Positions 9,880-19,110 of a stretch of DNA of 64,000 bases are shown in pieces. Each line of letters opens with the position of its first letter. Position 1 is the first letter of the stretch. The translations under genes and the position numbers were made by a program. Source of the stretch: Calothrix sp. PCC 6303 (GTDB lineage: Bacteria > Cyanobacteriota > Cyanobacteriia > Cyanobacteriales > Nostocaceae); NCBI RefSeq assembly GCF_000317435.1, contig NC_019751.1, positions 744,001 through 808,000 on the forward strand, written 5' to 3'. The notes beneath the pieces were generated by a model. It ran no database searches, was not told the origin of the DNA, and was given only the letters and a program-made list of their open reading frames with translations.

Positions 9880-10419
9880 TCATCTTTGCAGCATAATTGC
9901 ACCTGTGGTATTGGCACCATCTAACAACGCACCACTCAAATTTGCTCCTTTGAGATTTGCACCCCCAAGGTTTGCACCTCTTAAATCAGCACCACTCAAA
10001 TTCGCATTTACTAAGTTCGCTTGAGTCAAGTTTGCCCCACCAAGATTTGCACCACTCAAATCAACACCACTCAAATTTCCCCGACTCAAATTTGCCCCAC
10101 CTAATTGCGCTTTGCTTAAGTTCATTGTTTGGAAATTCCTACCTTGCCAGTTAACACCACCAAAGTTTTTCGGAGTATCAACTTTGGGGATAACTACTGT
10201 CGCAGATGTACTGCCTTCACTGGAAGATGTGACGGATGTTTCAACTGGTGCTGTGTCTGTGGGTATAGTAGATGTTTCTGATGTAGATATTTCAGACTTT
10301 ATCGGGTTTTCCGCAGCTTTGAGAACTACATAAATCCCAACTCCAGCCAGACAAATTGCCCCAGTCAATATTGTGGTGAGGGTAATAAGCAATTTATGAC
10401 GCTGATTTGAGTGGTGCAT
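9880..10419 (-). CDS. Membrane-anchored pentapeptide-repeat protein
   Basis: This 179-residue protein has a single N-terminal membrane helix (about residues 10-33, [20 protein letters not shown]), a Ser/Thr/Val-rich linker (about 40-85) and a C-terminal run of A-N-L-X-G type pentapeptide repeats (about 95-170). The repeats probably form a quadrilateral beta-helix outside the cytoplasm. It differs from the one at 7008, which has a cleavable signal and TPR-like repeats. Function unknown. The 266-bp region after the GT1 gene separates the two convergent genes. Confidence 0.85.
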   Translation of the reverse strand: MHHSNQRHKLLITLTTILTGAICLAGVGIYVVLKAAENPIKSEISTSETSTIPTDTAPVETSVTSSSEGSTSATVVIPKVDTPKNFGGVNWQGRNFQTMNLSKAQLGGANLSRGNLSGVDLSGANLGGANLTQANLVNANLSGADLRGANLGGANLKGANLSGALLDGANTTGAIMLQR

Positions 10420-10552
10420 AAGCCCTACCCGAATATTTTTTTACACAGTCTTAGATAAATTGTCGCCGAATTAGTTTCCCGTTGTCTAGTATTTTTTATC
10501 AAGTCTGGATAAAGCAGTTTTTATATTGTTTGACTAATTAGCTAATAACTGT

Positions 10553-12886
10553 TTACTGATTTTTAACAACACATTGGGGAAATTGCCGTTTTAATGCCAA
10601 AAATACCGGACAAGCAGCTTGTTCTTGGAGATTTTCGGGTTTACTCCAGGTAAAAGGTGCTTTTTGTGCCGCAGACATCCACAGTAAGCGTTTTGCCCTG
10701 GTCATGGCAACATAGAGTAAACGGTATTCTTCAGCGGTTTTCAGGTATTTTGCTTGTTCCCAAGCTGCGGTAACATCTGGCACTGCTTCTTGGTGCAGTG
10801 CAGAACGAATTTGAGCGCGGGCAACTTCGGAAAGGGTAAAGTTTCCCAGGAATTGCCTTTGGGGAGGAACCCAGAATCTGCCGGGTATTAAATTTTCATG
10901 CAGAAAAGGTAGAAATACGTAATCCCAATCTAGCCCCTTGGCTTTGTGCATGGTGATAATTGTTAACTGCCCTTTCCCGGTGTAGCGGGCTTCGATATTT
11001 TCGGTTTCCACCGACTCAAAGCGCTCAGAACTAACGATTTCACTCAATATAACTAACATCCCACCCAGAGAATTATTGGTGGAGATTTGTATATTTACCC
11101 GCTCTGCTAGCTTGTCGGCTGTGGCAAGTTCTGCTTGGTCGTAGTTGAGGGTGAGGGCAAGAAAGGGTATGAGTTGATACAGTGGCAACTCTAAACGAGC
11201 GCGAAGTAAACTCCGACACAGGTGTGCAGCTTTTTCTACGTCTGCGGTTGGAGGTGCTGTGAGGGGACTGGGATAGAGGAAGTCTTCGGGGAGAGATGCT
11301 AAGGCGTTCAAATCTTGGGTTGGTATCAATTGGCGCTGTACCATGACTTGAAGGGCAGCTTTTAAGTAGTCTGGGGAGTGAGGGCGATCGCATAACTGGA
11401 GAAGTGCTAGTATTTCCTCAGGTACGTGGGAATGGCGATCGCGTTCTCCGGCATCGTACAGGATAATATTATTTTGTTTACAAATTGGGGCGAGTTTTTC
11501 GGCAAGGAAGCGTCCTTGACGGTTTTCCCTCACTAGGATTGCAGCGGAGATTTGGCTGGGTTCGGGTGTGAATAGTTCGATGATGCGTTGTGATAGTAAT
11601 TCGACGGTGTGGTGGATGTCGCGGGGGGTATATAGTTCTAACCCTCTTCCCACATGTTCTGGATTCGCGTTGGGTTGGGGGTCTGTGGGGTCTACAGGGT
11701 GAATGATTTGGGGACGGAAGGGGGTGAGGAAGTTTTTCGGGTTATGTTCTGATTCTGGGTTGCCTTGGTAGCGGCTATTTACCCAATTTAAGGCGAAATT
11801 TGCCGCTTCGATGACGATTTTGGTACTGCGTCCAGCGACATCCATTGTCGCAAGTCGGTTGATGTTGCTACATTCTGAGCAAAATTCCCGAAAGTAGATG
11901 GGATCTGCGGGGGTAAAGGTGGAATTAATGGCTTGATTTGGATCGCCGACACGGATTAAGTTAATGTTGGGGTTGGGTGTCGCATCGGTGGCTAAGATTT
12001 CTAAGAGTTGGGTTTGTAAAGGGCTAGAATCTTGGGCTTCATCTTCAAAGACTGCAAATACTTGGTTTTGCTCGATTTTTCGGGCGGAAGGGTTATTCAG
12101 GACACGTAATGCTGCTAAAATCATGTCATCGTAATCGATGAAGTCCCTTAGCTGCATCAAGTTTTTATATTGTTCATACAATCCGGCGGCGATGCTGAGG
12201 ATGCCGTACTCATCGTTGGTTTGATGGGTGAGTTTTCGTAGTTCCTGGGGGAATATTCCCGAACTTTTGGCTTCGTGAATAACTGTTGTGGCTAGTTCTG
12301 GTAGCACTTCGGTACGTAATACCGATTGTCTCCGTAATCTTTCGGTTTCTTCCCCATCAAATTGTGTTCCTTCCAAAAGTCTCAAATAGTCTTGGGGATG
12401 GGAAGATATCCAATTTTCCACAGCGGTGCGGATGAATCTGTGGCTTTGGTTGGGTGTAATTAAAGTGACGTTTTCTAGGTCTAAACCAGATAATTCGGGA
12501 TGACGACTGGCAATATTTAAGGCTAATCCGTGGAGAGTTTGGACGATAAAGCCTGTTTGGGGTAGGGATAATTTCTTTAAATATTCACGAATCTTAATTT
12601 TAATATTAGCAGCCGCAGAACGGGTAAAAGTCACAACCACCAGTTGTCTGCGGTTATTTTTGAATCCATTTTCTGCTTGTTGGTATTGCCGCGCGATCGC
12701 TATTGCCGCAGCAGCCGCCATTCCTGTAGACTTGCCTGCACCGGGGACTGCGGATACTGCCAATTTTCCCGATTCCCAATCTGCCATTTTTTGCTGTCCC
12801 AATCGCAAACTGTCACGAATTCCGTTGATTGCCGAAGTTCGTGAAAATGTTGTTGGTGTGGGTGTGAGTGGTGGGGAATCAGGCAT
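10553..12886 (-). CDS. UvrD/Rep-like superfamily 1 DNA helicase
   Basis: This 777-residue ATP-dependent 3'-5' helicase or translocase probably acts in DNA repair. A Q-like motif (LRLGQQKMADW) precedes Walker A SAVPGAGKST (about residues 45-54). Walker B/motif II is VFEDEAQDSSPLQ. Motif V/Va is ITMHKAKGLDWDYVFLPF, and motif VI is YRLLYVAMTRAKRLLWM. No RecB-type nuclease domain follows, and the protein is slightly longer than typical UvrD/PcrA. It is divergent from the Uma2 gene at 13036. The specific pathway is not evident from context. Confidence 0.9.
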   Translation of the reverse strand: MPDSPPLTPTPTTFSRTSAINGIRDSLRLGQQKMADWESGKLAVSAVPGAGKSTGMAAAAAIAIARQYQQAENGFKNNRRQLVVVTFTRSAAANIKIKIREYLKKLSLPQTGFIVQTLHGLALNIASRHPELSGLDLENVTLITPNQSHRFIRTAVENWISSHPQDYLRLLEGTQFDGEETERLRRQSVLRTEVLPELATTVIHEAKSSGIFPQELRKLTHQTNDEYGILSIAAGLYEQYKNLMQLRDFIDYDDMILAALRVLNNPSARKIEQNQVFAVFEDEAQDSSPLQTQLLEILATDATPNPNINLIRVGDPNQAINSTFTPADPIYFREFCSECSNINRLATMDVAGRSTKIVIEAANFALNWVNSRYQGNPESEHNPKNFLTPFRPQIIHPVDPTDPQPNANPEHVGRGLELYTPRDIHHTVELLSQRIIELFTPEPSQISAAILVRENRQGRFLAEKLAPICKQNNIILYDAGERDRHSHVPEEILALLQLCDRPHSPDYLKAALQVMVQRQLIPTQDLNALASLPEDFLYPSPLTAPPTADVEKAAHLCRSLLRARLELPLYQLIPFLALTLNYDQAELATADKLAERVNIQISTNNSLGGMLVILSEIVSSERFESVETENIEARYTGKGQLTIITMHKAKGLDWDYVFLPFLHENLIPGRFWVPPQRQFLGNFTLSEVARAQIRSALHQEAVPDVTAAWEQAKYLKTAEEYRLLYVAMTRAKRLLWMSAAQKAPFTWSKPENLQEQAACPVFLALKRQFPQCVVKNQ

Positions 12887-13035
12887 ATATCTTAATTATA
12901 CTCTGAGTGGTTAGCTATTAGCTCAACTCAGGTATTCTATAAGTCCAATTTTGAATGATTATTATCTGCTGACTGCGATGGTTTTGTTAGAATTACACTG
13001 CTAAACTTTTAACTAAAGGCACGAGGAAAGCTTTG

Positions 13036-13605
13036 ATGAATACTGTTGTGCTAAATCTAGAACCGATTGTTCATTTAACCGATGATCAATTTTATCAATT
13101 GTGTATTGTCAATCATGACTTAAATCTGGAGATGAATGCAGCAGGAGAATTAATAATTATGCCACCAGTGGGAGGAGAAAGCGGAAATCAAGAAGCTGGA
13201 TTGATCACTGATTTAGAAATTTGGAATCGTCAAGCTAAATTAGGGAAAGTTTTTAGTTCTTCAACTATCTTTATACTGCCTAATGGTGCAAAACGTTCTC
13301 CTGATGCTGCTTGGGTAAAATTGGAACGTTGGGAAGCTTTAACGTTAGAAGAAAGAAGAAAATTTCCGCCACTTGTACCCGACTTTTTGATTGAATTACG
13401 TTCCCAAACAGATCGACTGGCAACAATTCAAGAGAAAATGCAAGAATATATTAAAAATGGCTTAGGTTTGGGTTGGCTGATTAATCCTCAAGACAATCAA
13501 GTGGAAATTTATCGACTTTTTCAAGCTGTGGAAGTTGTGCAAATACCAACTATTATTTCTGGAGAAGATGTCTTACCAGGATTTGAGTTAAAATTCCCAA
13601 ATTAG
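13036..13605 (+). CDS. Uma2/DUF820 family protein, PD-(D/E)XK fold
   Basis: This 189-residue protein belongs to the Uma2 family, greatly expanded in cyanobacteria and predicted to have a restriction-endonuclease-like fold. Family marks are MPPVGGESGNQEAGL, then SPDAAWVKLERW and PDFLIELRSQTDRL, with the acidic residues expected at the active site. The ATG at 13036 is preferred over a TTG at 13033 because GAGGAAAG lies at the right spacing. The stop codon abuts the ATG of the next gene with no spacer, which suggests translational coupling. Cellular function is unknown. Confidence 0.85.
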   Translation: MNTVVLNLEPIVHLTDDQFYQLCIVNHDLNLEMNAAGELIIMPPVGGESGNQEAGLITDLEIWNRQAKLGKVFSSSTIFILPNGAKRSPDAAWVKLERWEALTLEERRKFPPLVPDFLIELRSQTDRLATIQEKMQEYIKNGLGLGWLINPQDNQVEIYRLFQAVEVVQIPTIISGEDVLPGFELKFPN

Positions 13606-15294
13606 ATGAATAAATCCTCTCTTCACTATATATATTTAACCGGAATAATTCTAGTTGCTGCAATTTTAAGGTTTTTAAATCTGGAACTCAAACCGCTGTG
13701 GATGGATGAAGTAATTACATCTATTTTTAGTTTGGGGAATAGCTATCGAGATTTACCGTTAGATTTCGTTTTCCCGTTGGTGAAATTGCCAGAGATTTTC
13801 ACCTATCAACCAGAAACCACTTGTCTGCAAATTGCCGAAAATCTTGCTTCCCAATCTACCCATCCAGCTTTATTTTTTTGTGCAATGCATGGGTGGTTAG
13901 GGTGGTTAAATCCTTTAGGGGCAAGCTGGATATTCAACATGCGATCGCTTCCGGCAATTTTGGGTATCTGTACCGTTCCTGTTGTATATTACCTCAATCG
14001 GATCGCTTTTAATCCCCAAGCGGGAATTATTGCAGCTGCTTTGATGGCAGTATCACCTTTTGCGGTGTATCTGTCTCAGGAAGCGCGACATTACACGCTG
14101 CCAATGCTTTTGATCTGTTATGCTATCGCATTCTTGCTCAAACTACAGCATAACATCTTGCGGCAAGGTAAAATCCAAATTGGAACTTGGTTCACTTGGG
14201 TAATTATCAACATTCTCGGTTTATATGTCCATTATTTTTTCATCCTGGCTTTTATTTCCCAAGTTGCCACTTTAATTATTTTCATTTTTTGGCAAAGGAA
14301 AAGTATTTATCATCTCCAAAAATATATTTTATTCTTAATCGGCTCAGTTTCCCTAGTTATTCTGGCATTTATTCCCTGGATGACAATTCTCCTCACCCAT
14401 TCTCGTCGCACTGAAACCGATTGGTTACGCACTCCAGAAAATATTGCCCCTGTTTATCAAACTTTAATTAGTTGGATTTTAATGGTAGTTTCTTTCCCTG
14501 TAGAGAATCAACCTTTATTTATCAAAGTAATTTCTGGTGTTTTGATGCTGTTATTTAGTATTTGGGTAGGTTTTCAGTTTTTTTCAGGTTTGAAGTTACT
14601 CTTAATTAACCCTCAAACTAAATTCCCGGCATTTACCTTACTAATTTTTACTTTAGGAGTTTTATTAGAATTTTTCATCATTATCTATACATTCCAAAAA
14701 GACATTACCATTGTTCCTCGCTACAGCTTTGTCTATTATTCCAGCTTCTGTGCTTTAATTGCTGGCAGCTTATTAATTAAACATCAAAAAAAATACTTTC
14801 CCTGGGTAATTATTTTAGTTGGGTTAATTAGTTGTCTTTGCGTAGTTTCAAATCTGAGTTTTCAAAAACCATTCGATCCTAGCTTCATTGCTACAAAAAT
14901 CTCCCAAGAACCTGAAAAACCCCATCTTTTAGTTGTGAGTTATCGAGATTATCAAGATGTTGCTTTAGGATTGAGTTTCGCTGTGAGTTGGAAAGAAATA
15001 ACAGAAAAAAAAGTAAATAGATCCTTTATAGATGTACCAAAAAACATGTTATTTATCTCTCAAAATCCAGATTTTCAAGTAGTTTGGCAAAAACTAGCAG
15101 CTTTACCCGAATTTTCAACTACCAAACTCAACTTTTGGATAGTGGGTTCAGGATTAAGACAACGGGATTTCCCTGCTAAAATTAAATTTGCCCAAACCCA
15201 AACCTGTTTCCAAGACAATCAACAATATTATCGTCGCGGTGTTCCTTTACAACTCTATCGTTGCGATATTCCCGAATTAGCGCAAAAGCTATAA
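13606..15294 (+). CDS. Polytopic GT39/PMT-like membrane glycosyltransferase
   Basis: This 562-residue multi-pass membrane protein probably uses polyprenyl-phosphate sugar donors. The first helix is followed by an acidic loop motif, LKPLWMDEVITSIFSLG, the position of the catalytic Asp-Glu in the PMT/ArnT/GT39 group. At least ten hydrophobic segments follow, with AALMAVSPFAVYLSQEARHY typical of the family in cyanobacteria. A soluble C-terminal domain begins near residue 430. The start directly abuts the upstream Uma2 gene. Acceptor unknown; protein O-glycosylation or lipid sugar modification are the usual family roles. Confidence 0.8.
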   Translation: MNKSSLHYIYLTGIILVAAILRFLNLELKPLWMDEVITSIFSLGNSYRDLPLDFVFPLVKLPEIFTYQPETTCLQIAENLASQSTHPALFFCAMHGWLGWLNPLGASWIFNMRSLPAILGICTVPVVYYLNRIAFNPQAGIIAAALMAVSPFAVYLSQEARHYTLPMLLICYAIAFLLKLQHNILRQGKIQIGTWFTWVIINILGLYVHYFFILAFISQVATLIIFIFWQRKSIYHLQKYILFLIGSVSLVILAFIPWMTILLTHSRRTETDWLRTPENIAPVYQTLISWILMVVSFPVENQPLFIKVISGVLMLLFSIWVGFQFFSGLKLLLINPQTKFPAFTLLIFTLGVLLEFFIIIYTFQKDITIVPRYSFVYYSSFCALIAGSLLIKHQKKYFPWVIILVGLISCLCVVSNLSFQKPFDPSFIATKISQEPEKPHLLVVSYRDYQDVALGLSFAVSWKEITEKKVNRSFIDVPKNMLFISQNPDFQVVWQKLAALPEFSTTKLNFWIVGSGLRQRDFPAKIKFAQTQTCFQDNQQYYRRGVPLQLYRCDIPELAQKL

Positions 15295-15360
15295 ACCCCG
15301 TAGAAAAAAGACATGTCGCGTCTGTATATATTATTCTATATCTAAACACATTCTCAAATT

Positions 15361-16227
15361 ATGACCAAGCAAAAAGCTATATTACCTCCATCAATTATTT
15401 TAGATCCATTAATTCAATCTTGGTTATTAGAAGATATTGGTAGAGGTGACAGAACAACACAATCTTTACTATCAGCAAACTCCATCCCAAAGAAAGCAGA
15501 ATGGATTGCCAAAGCACCAGGAGTAATTGCAGGTTTACCAATTGCAGCACGGGTATTTTACCTATTAAATAACCAAGTCACCTTTGCCCCACTCATTGCC
15601 GAAGGAGAAAATTGTCAACCTGGACAAATAATTGCCGAAATAGAAGGATCTTTGGATGCTTTGTTGATGGGGGAAAGAGTAGCGCTAAATTTAGTTATGG
15701 GTTTGAGTGGAATTTCTAGCTTGACTCAAAAATATGTAGAAAAAATCACCGATTTACCAGCCAAATTAGTAGATACCAGGAAAACTACACCAGGATTAAG
15801 GATATTAGAGAAATATGCAACCCAATTAGGAGGTGCCATTAATCACCGCATGGGATTAGACGATGCAGTGATGCTCAAAGATAATCATATTACAGCCGTA
15901 GGGGGAATAGGTGCCGCTATAGGGAAAGTGCGATCGCATATCCCGTATCCTTTAACTATAGAGGTGGAAACTGAATCTTTGGAACAGGTTCAAGAAGCTT
16001 TGGAACACCAAGCTGATATTATTATGCTGGATAATATGTCTGCCGCAATGATGGAAGTCGCTGTAAAAACCATTCGTGCAGCAAATAATCGGGTGAAAAT
16101 CGAAGCTTCCGGAAACGTGACTTTGGAAACTATTCGCACTGTCGCCGAAACTGGTGTAGATTATATTTCTAGTAGCGCTCCCATTACACAATCTAAATGG
16201 TTAGATTTGAGTATGAAAATTCGCTAG
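15361..16227 (+). CDS. nadC: Nicotinate-nucleotide pyrophosphorylase (quinolinate phosphoribosyltransferase)
   Basis: NadC converts quinolinate and PRPP to nicotinate mononucleotide, CO2 and pyrophosphate in de novo NAD synthesis. The 288-residue length is normal. Recognisable motifs are LLEDIGRGDRTT near the N-terminus, VDTRKTTPGLRILEKYA, NHRMGLDDAVMLKDNHI with substrate-binding Arg, His and Lys, and SGNVTLETI plus ISSSAP in the C-terminal barrel. It follows the membrane glycosyltransferase by 66 bases but has no functional link to it. Confidence 0.95.
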   Translation: MTKQKAILPPSIILDPLIQSWLLEDIGRGDRTTQSLLSANSIPKKAEWIAKAPGVIAGLPIAARVFYLLNNQVTFAPLIAEGENCQPGQIIAEIEGSLDALLMGERVALNLVMGLSGISSLTQKYVEKITDLPAKLVDTRKTTPGLRILEKYATQLGGAINHRMGLDDAVMLKDNHITAVGGIGAAIGKVRSHIPYPLTIEVETESLEQVQEALEHQADIIMLDNMSAAMMEVAVKTIRAANNRVKIEASGNVTLETIRTVAETGVDYISSSAPITQSKWLDLSMKIR

Positions 16228-16333
16228 GAACTCCAAGAAACCTGGTTCCCTGTGCAAACAAATCAACCCGCAACAACCTTATCTCCTAATGTCACCACAG
16301 AAATTAGGTTTTTCATGACTTCTCGTCTTCGAG

Positions 16334-16398
16334 AGAAACCCGGTTTTCATCATCAAATTCAAAATAGTGATGCTGAGTGATGGAAAAACCGGGTTTCT
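16334..16398. repeat. AGAAACCCGGTTTT inverted repeat between convergent genes
   Basis: AGAAACCCGGTTTT (16334-16347) and its exact complement AAAACCGGGTTTCT (16385-16398) flank a 37-base loop. A degenerate third copy lies near 16236 and a related string near 31079. Position between nadC and a convergent gene allows a bidirectional terminator role, but recurrence points to a dispersed repeat. Confidence 0.6.
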
Positions 16399-16405
16399 GA
16401 AATCT

Positions 16406-16987
16406 CTAACCAAGCAAAGGTGGTAACATTTGCTGAATCTGAATCTGGAAATTGGGAAATGCTAAAGGTGAAACTATCCCATCTGCATCTAAAACTATTT
16501 GATTTTGATAACCTTGGGAAGTTGGTTCTCGAAACACATATAATTGTCGTTTCACCACATCCAAAACCCAATAGTCAGAAATTCCGGCTTCTGAATAAGC
16601 TTTACCCTTGGTTTCACAATCAAACTTCAAGCTACTATCGGCAACTTCAATAATTAAATAGACTTCGCTGGGTGTAGGATGGTGATCTGCATAATCTAAA
16701 GGGTCGATTTTCACAACTGATATATCAGGCTCAGGTTCTGATTTATCATTTAAAGTAATTGGATCTTGAGATGAAATAGATGCAAAATCTCCCAAACACT
16801 TTTCTAGCAACTTATAAGTTCTTCTCACTGCTGAACTATGTGCTGTTCCCTTCGCACTCATCCAAATAATTTTCCCTTCCAAAAGTTCCACCCGTTCACC
16901 ATCTTCCAGAATACCAGCCTCAGCCATGCGATGGTATTCTGCCACCGTCCACAAACGTAGATTTAGGTTTTTTTCTGTAGTTTGCAT
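16406..16987 (-). CDS. Uma2/DUF820 family protein
   Basis: This is a second Uma2 member, 193 residues from the ATG at 16987; an in-frame TTG at 16996 is possible but less likely. Family marks are WTVAEYHRMAEAGILEDGERVELLEGKI, shown in part by the fragments YHRMAEAGILEDGERVE and LLEGKIIWMSAKG, then PEPDISVV, YLIIEVADSSLKFD and YWVLDVVKRQLYVF. The ordered Glu, Asp, Glu and Lys residues of the PD-(D/E)XK fold appear conserved. It is not closely similar to the Uma2 at 13036. Function unknown. Confidence 0.85.
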   Translation of the reverse strand: MQTTEKNLNLRLWTVAEYHRMAEAGILEDGERVELLEGKIIWMSAKGTAHSSAVRRTYKLLEKCLGDFASISSQDPITLNDKSEPEPDISVVKIDPLDYADHHPTPSEVYLIIEVADSSLKFDCETKGKAYSEAGISDYWVLDVVKRQLYVFREPTSQGYQNQIVLDADGIVSPLAFPNFQIQIQQMLPPLLG

Positions 16988-17028
16988 GGGTTTCAACTTG
17001 CTTCATTGCTGACCATTTTAACATTCCA

Positions 17029-17059
17029 GATCCCCTACTTCTCCAAGAAGTCGGGGATC
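17029..17059. repeat. 31-base hairpin repeat, copy 1
   Basis: GATCCCC-T-ACTTCT-CCA-AGAAGT-C-GGGGATC folds into a 13-bp stem with one mismatch. A second 31-base copy of the same design lies at 25246-25276. It sits upstream of the Hsp70-like gene and the divergent Uma2 gene. Confidence 0.75.
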
Positions 17060-17109
17060 TATATTGATTCATTTAGCTGTAAAATAATCTACATATACCC
17101 TGATTACCA

Positions 17110-18714
17110 ATGTCAATAGCTATAGATTTCGGTACTAGTAATACAGTTGTTGCCCGTTGGAATCCCGTTACTCAACAGGCAGAAACTTTGACTTTACCGG
17201 GTTTATCATTGCAACAAAGTTTAAATCCACCGCTGATACCCAGTTTGGTGTATGTTGAAGACGCAGCACAGGGTAAAATTATCCTCGGACAGCAAGTACG
17301 CGATCGCGGTTTGGATTTAGCCTCGGAAAATCGTTTCTTTCGCAGCTTTAAACGGGGAATCGGTGCCAATATCCAGGGGTTTTTACCAGAATTAGATGGG
17401 GAAACCGTCAGCTTTGAGATGGTGGGGAAGTGGTTTCTCCAAGAGGTAATTTCCCAACTTGCTACAAGTTACCAGGAAGTATCAGAATCTTTAGTACTAA
17501 CTGTTCCAGTAGATAGTTTTGAAGTCTATCGCTACTGGTTGGGAACTGTCTGCGAAGATTTAGCAGTTAAAGAAGTGCGAATGCTGGATGAACCAACAGC
17601 AGCAGCTTTGGGTTATGGTATCACTGGTGAAGAAGTTTTATTAGTAATTGACTTTGGTGGTGGAACTTTAGATTTATCTTTGGTAAGGTTAGATCAGAGT
17701 TTTCAACAAGCAAATAGTAAACCTGTAGGCTTCTTACTAAAATTTGCCAATAAATCCCTTGCAGAAACCTCCAAACAGAAAGTCAAAACAGCGCGAGTTT
17801 TGGCAAAAGCAGGACAAAATCTCGGTGGAAGCGATATTGATAACTGGTTAGTGGATTACTTTGTGCAAACCCAAAATATTCCAGTTAACCCCATCACCAC
17901 CAGGTTAGCAGAAAAGCTCAAAATTCAACTTTCCAGCCAAACCCAAGCAACTGAAGTCTATTTCAACGACGAAACCTTTGAAAGTTACGAATTAGCACTC
18001 AACCGCGAGGAATTTGAAGATATCCTCAAAGAACGGGGTTTGTTTCAACAACTAGACATTGCTATTAAAAGTATATATCAACAAGTACAGCGTCAAGAAA
18101 TCCAAATAGCAGATATTAGTTCCGTACTTTTAGTTGGAGGAACATCCCAACTACCCGCAGTGCAAAAATGGGTAAACAACCATTTTCCGTCATCTAAAAT
18201 CAAATGCGATCGCCCTTTTGAAGCAATAGCCCAAGGTGCCTTACAATTAACCCAAGGTTTGGAAGTTAAAGACTATCTATATCATAGCTATGGTGTGCGT
18301 TACTGGGATCGACGCAACAACCGTCACAGTTGGCACCCCATCATTAAAGCAGGTCAACCATACCCCATGAGCAAACCAGCAGAATTGGTTTTGGGTGCAT
18401 CCATGGAAAATCAACCCTGTATCGAATTAATCATGGGGGAACTCGGTGCAGAAACCGGAGGAACTGAAGTTTATTTTGATGGAGATAGACTAATTACACG
18501 TCGAGTTGATGGAGGAGTCACCACAGTCAAACCCCTCAATGATAAAGAAGGTGCAAGGAGTATTGCTAACTTAAAACCTCCTGGATTTCCAGGAAGCGAT
18601 CGCATTAAAATATACTTCCAAGTAGACGCACAACGTTTTCTCCGCATCACCGTGGAAGACTTACTGACAAATGAAACTTTATTGGAAAATCAATCTGTCG
18701 CTCAACTTAGCTGA
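17110..18714 (+). CDS. Short Hsp70/DnaK-family protein
   Basis: This 534-residue protein has a full actin-like ATPase core: phosphate-1 motif AIDFGTSNTVVARWN, connecting motif LDEPTAAALGYG, phosphate-2 motif VIDFGGGTLDLSLV and adenosine motif VLLVGGTSQLPAVQ. It lacks the C-terminal helical lid and disordered tail of a 640-residue DnaK, and its substrate-binding region is short and divergent. It belongs with the Hsp70-like proteins found in many cyanobacteria beside true DnaK. No DnaJ or GrpE gene is nearby. A strong hairpin follows about 90 bases later. Confidence 0.88.
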   Translation: MSIAIDFGTSNTVVARWNPVTQQAETLTLPGLSLQQSLNPPLIPSLVYVEDAAQGKIILGQQVRDRGLDLASENRFFRSFKRGIGANIQGFLPELDGETVSFEMVGKWFLQEVISQLATSYQEVSESLVLTVPVDSFEVYRYWLGTVCEDLAVKEVRMLDEPTAAALGYGITGEEVLLVIDFGGGTLDLSLVRLDQSFQQANSKPVGFLLKFANKSLAETSKQKVKTARVLAKAGQNLGGSDIDNWLVDYFVQTQNIPVNPITTRLAEKLKIQLSSQTQATEVYFNDETFESYELALNREEFEDILKERGLFQQLDIAIKSIYQQVQRQEIQIADISSVLLVGGTSQLPAVQKWVNNHFPSSKIKCDRPFEAIAQGALQLTQGLEVKDYLYHSYGVRYWDRRNNRHSWHPIIKAGQPYPMSKPAELVLGASMENQPCIELIMGELGAETGGTEVYFDGDRLITRRVDGGVTTVKPLNDKEGARSIANLKPPGFPGSDRIKIYFQVDAQRFLRITVEDLLTNETLLENQSVAQLS

Positions 18715-18802
18715 TTTGAAATTTTCAAAAAAAGTAAAACTAAGGATTAGCGATTAAATAATAGACATCTCCAGAAATTAATTATGCGTTATCCAGAACC
18801 TT

Positions 18803-18839
18803 TGTAGAGACGTAGCATTGGTACGTCTCTACATTTTTT
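18803..18839 (+). terminator. 11-bp hairpin with T-run after Hsp70-like gene
   Basis: TGTAGAGACGT (18803-18813) and ACGTCTCTACA (18823-18833) form a perfect stem with a 9-base loop, followed directly by six T. The form fits a Rho-independent terminator. The sequence also resembles a hairpin repeat family common in cyanobacterial intergenic DNA. Confidence 0.6.
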
Positions 18840-18878
18840 CGGAGATATCTAATATACATATCTTGTGGAATGGGCAGT

Positions 18879-18914
18879 GTTCGACTGAGCGCTCACGCCG
18901 AAGTCTTGCCTGTT
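18879..18914. repeat. Dispersed palindromic repeat, copy B
   Basis: GTTCGACTGAGCGCTCAC (18879-18896) is identical to 4300-4317. The following GCCGAAGTCTTGCCTGTT, with the last nine bases of the first block, is found inverted and identical over 27 bases at 32776-32802. The rest of the 396-bp gap 18715-19110 holds the hairpin above and a palindrome ATGAGAA-TT-TTCTCAT at 19008-19023; no gene is visible. Confidence 0.7.
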
Positions 18915-19110
18915 AATCTAATTATGCATTCAGGATGCCTGATCCACAAAATCAAAACTTGCATTTTATTTAATATGCATTCCTAAAAGGTGTATTAATT
19001 TATAAAAATGAGAATTTTCTCATGTATCATAAGTGAACAACAGAATTGCCCTACCAGGTAGCATCTAAATTGTTAAGTTTTACTTTAAAAATACTAAATT
19101 TAATCAAACT

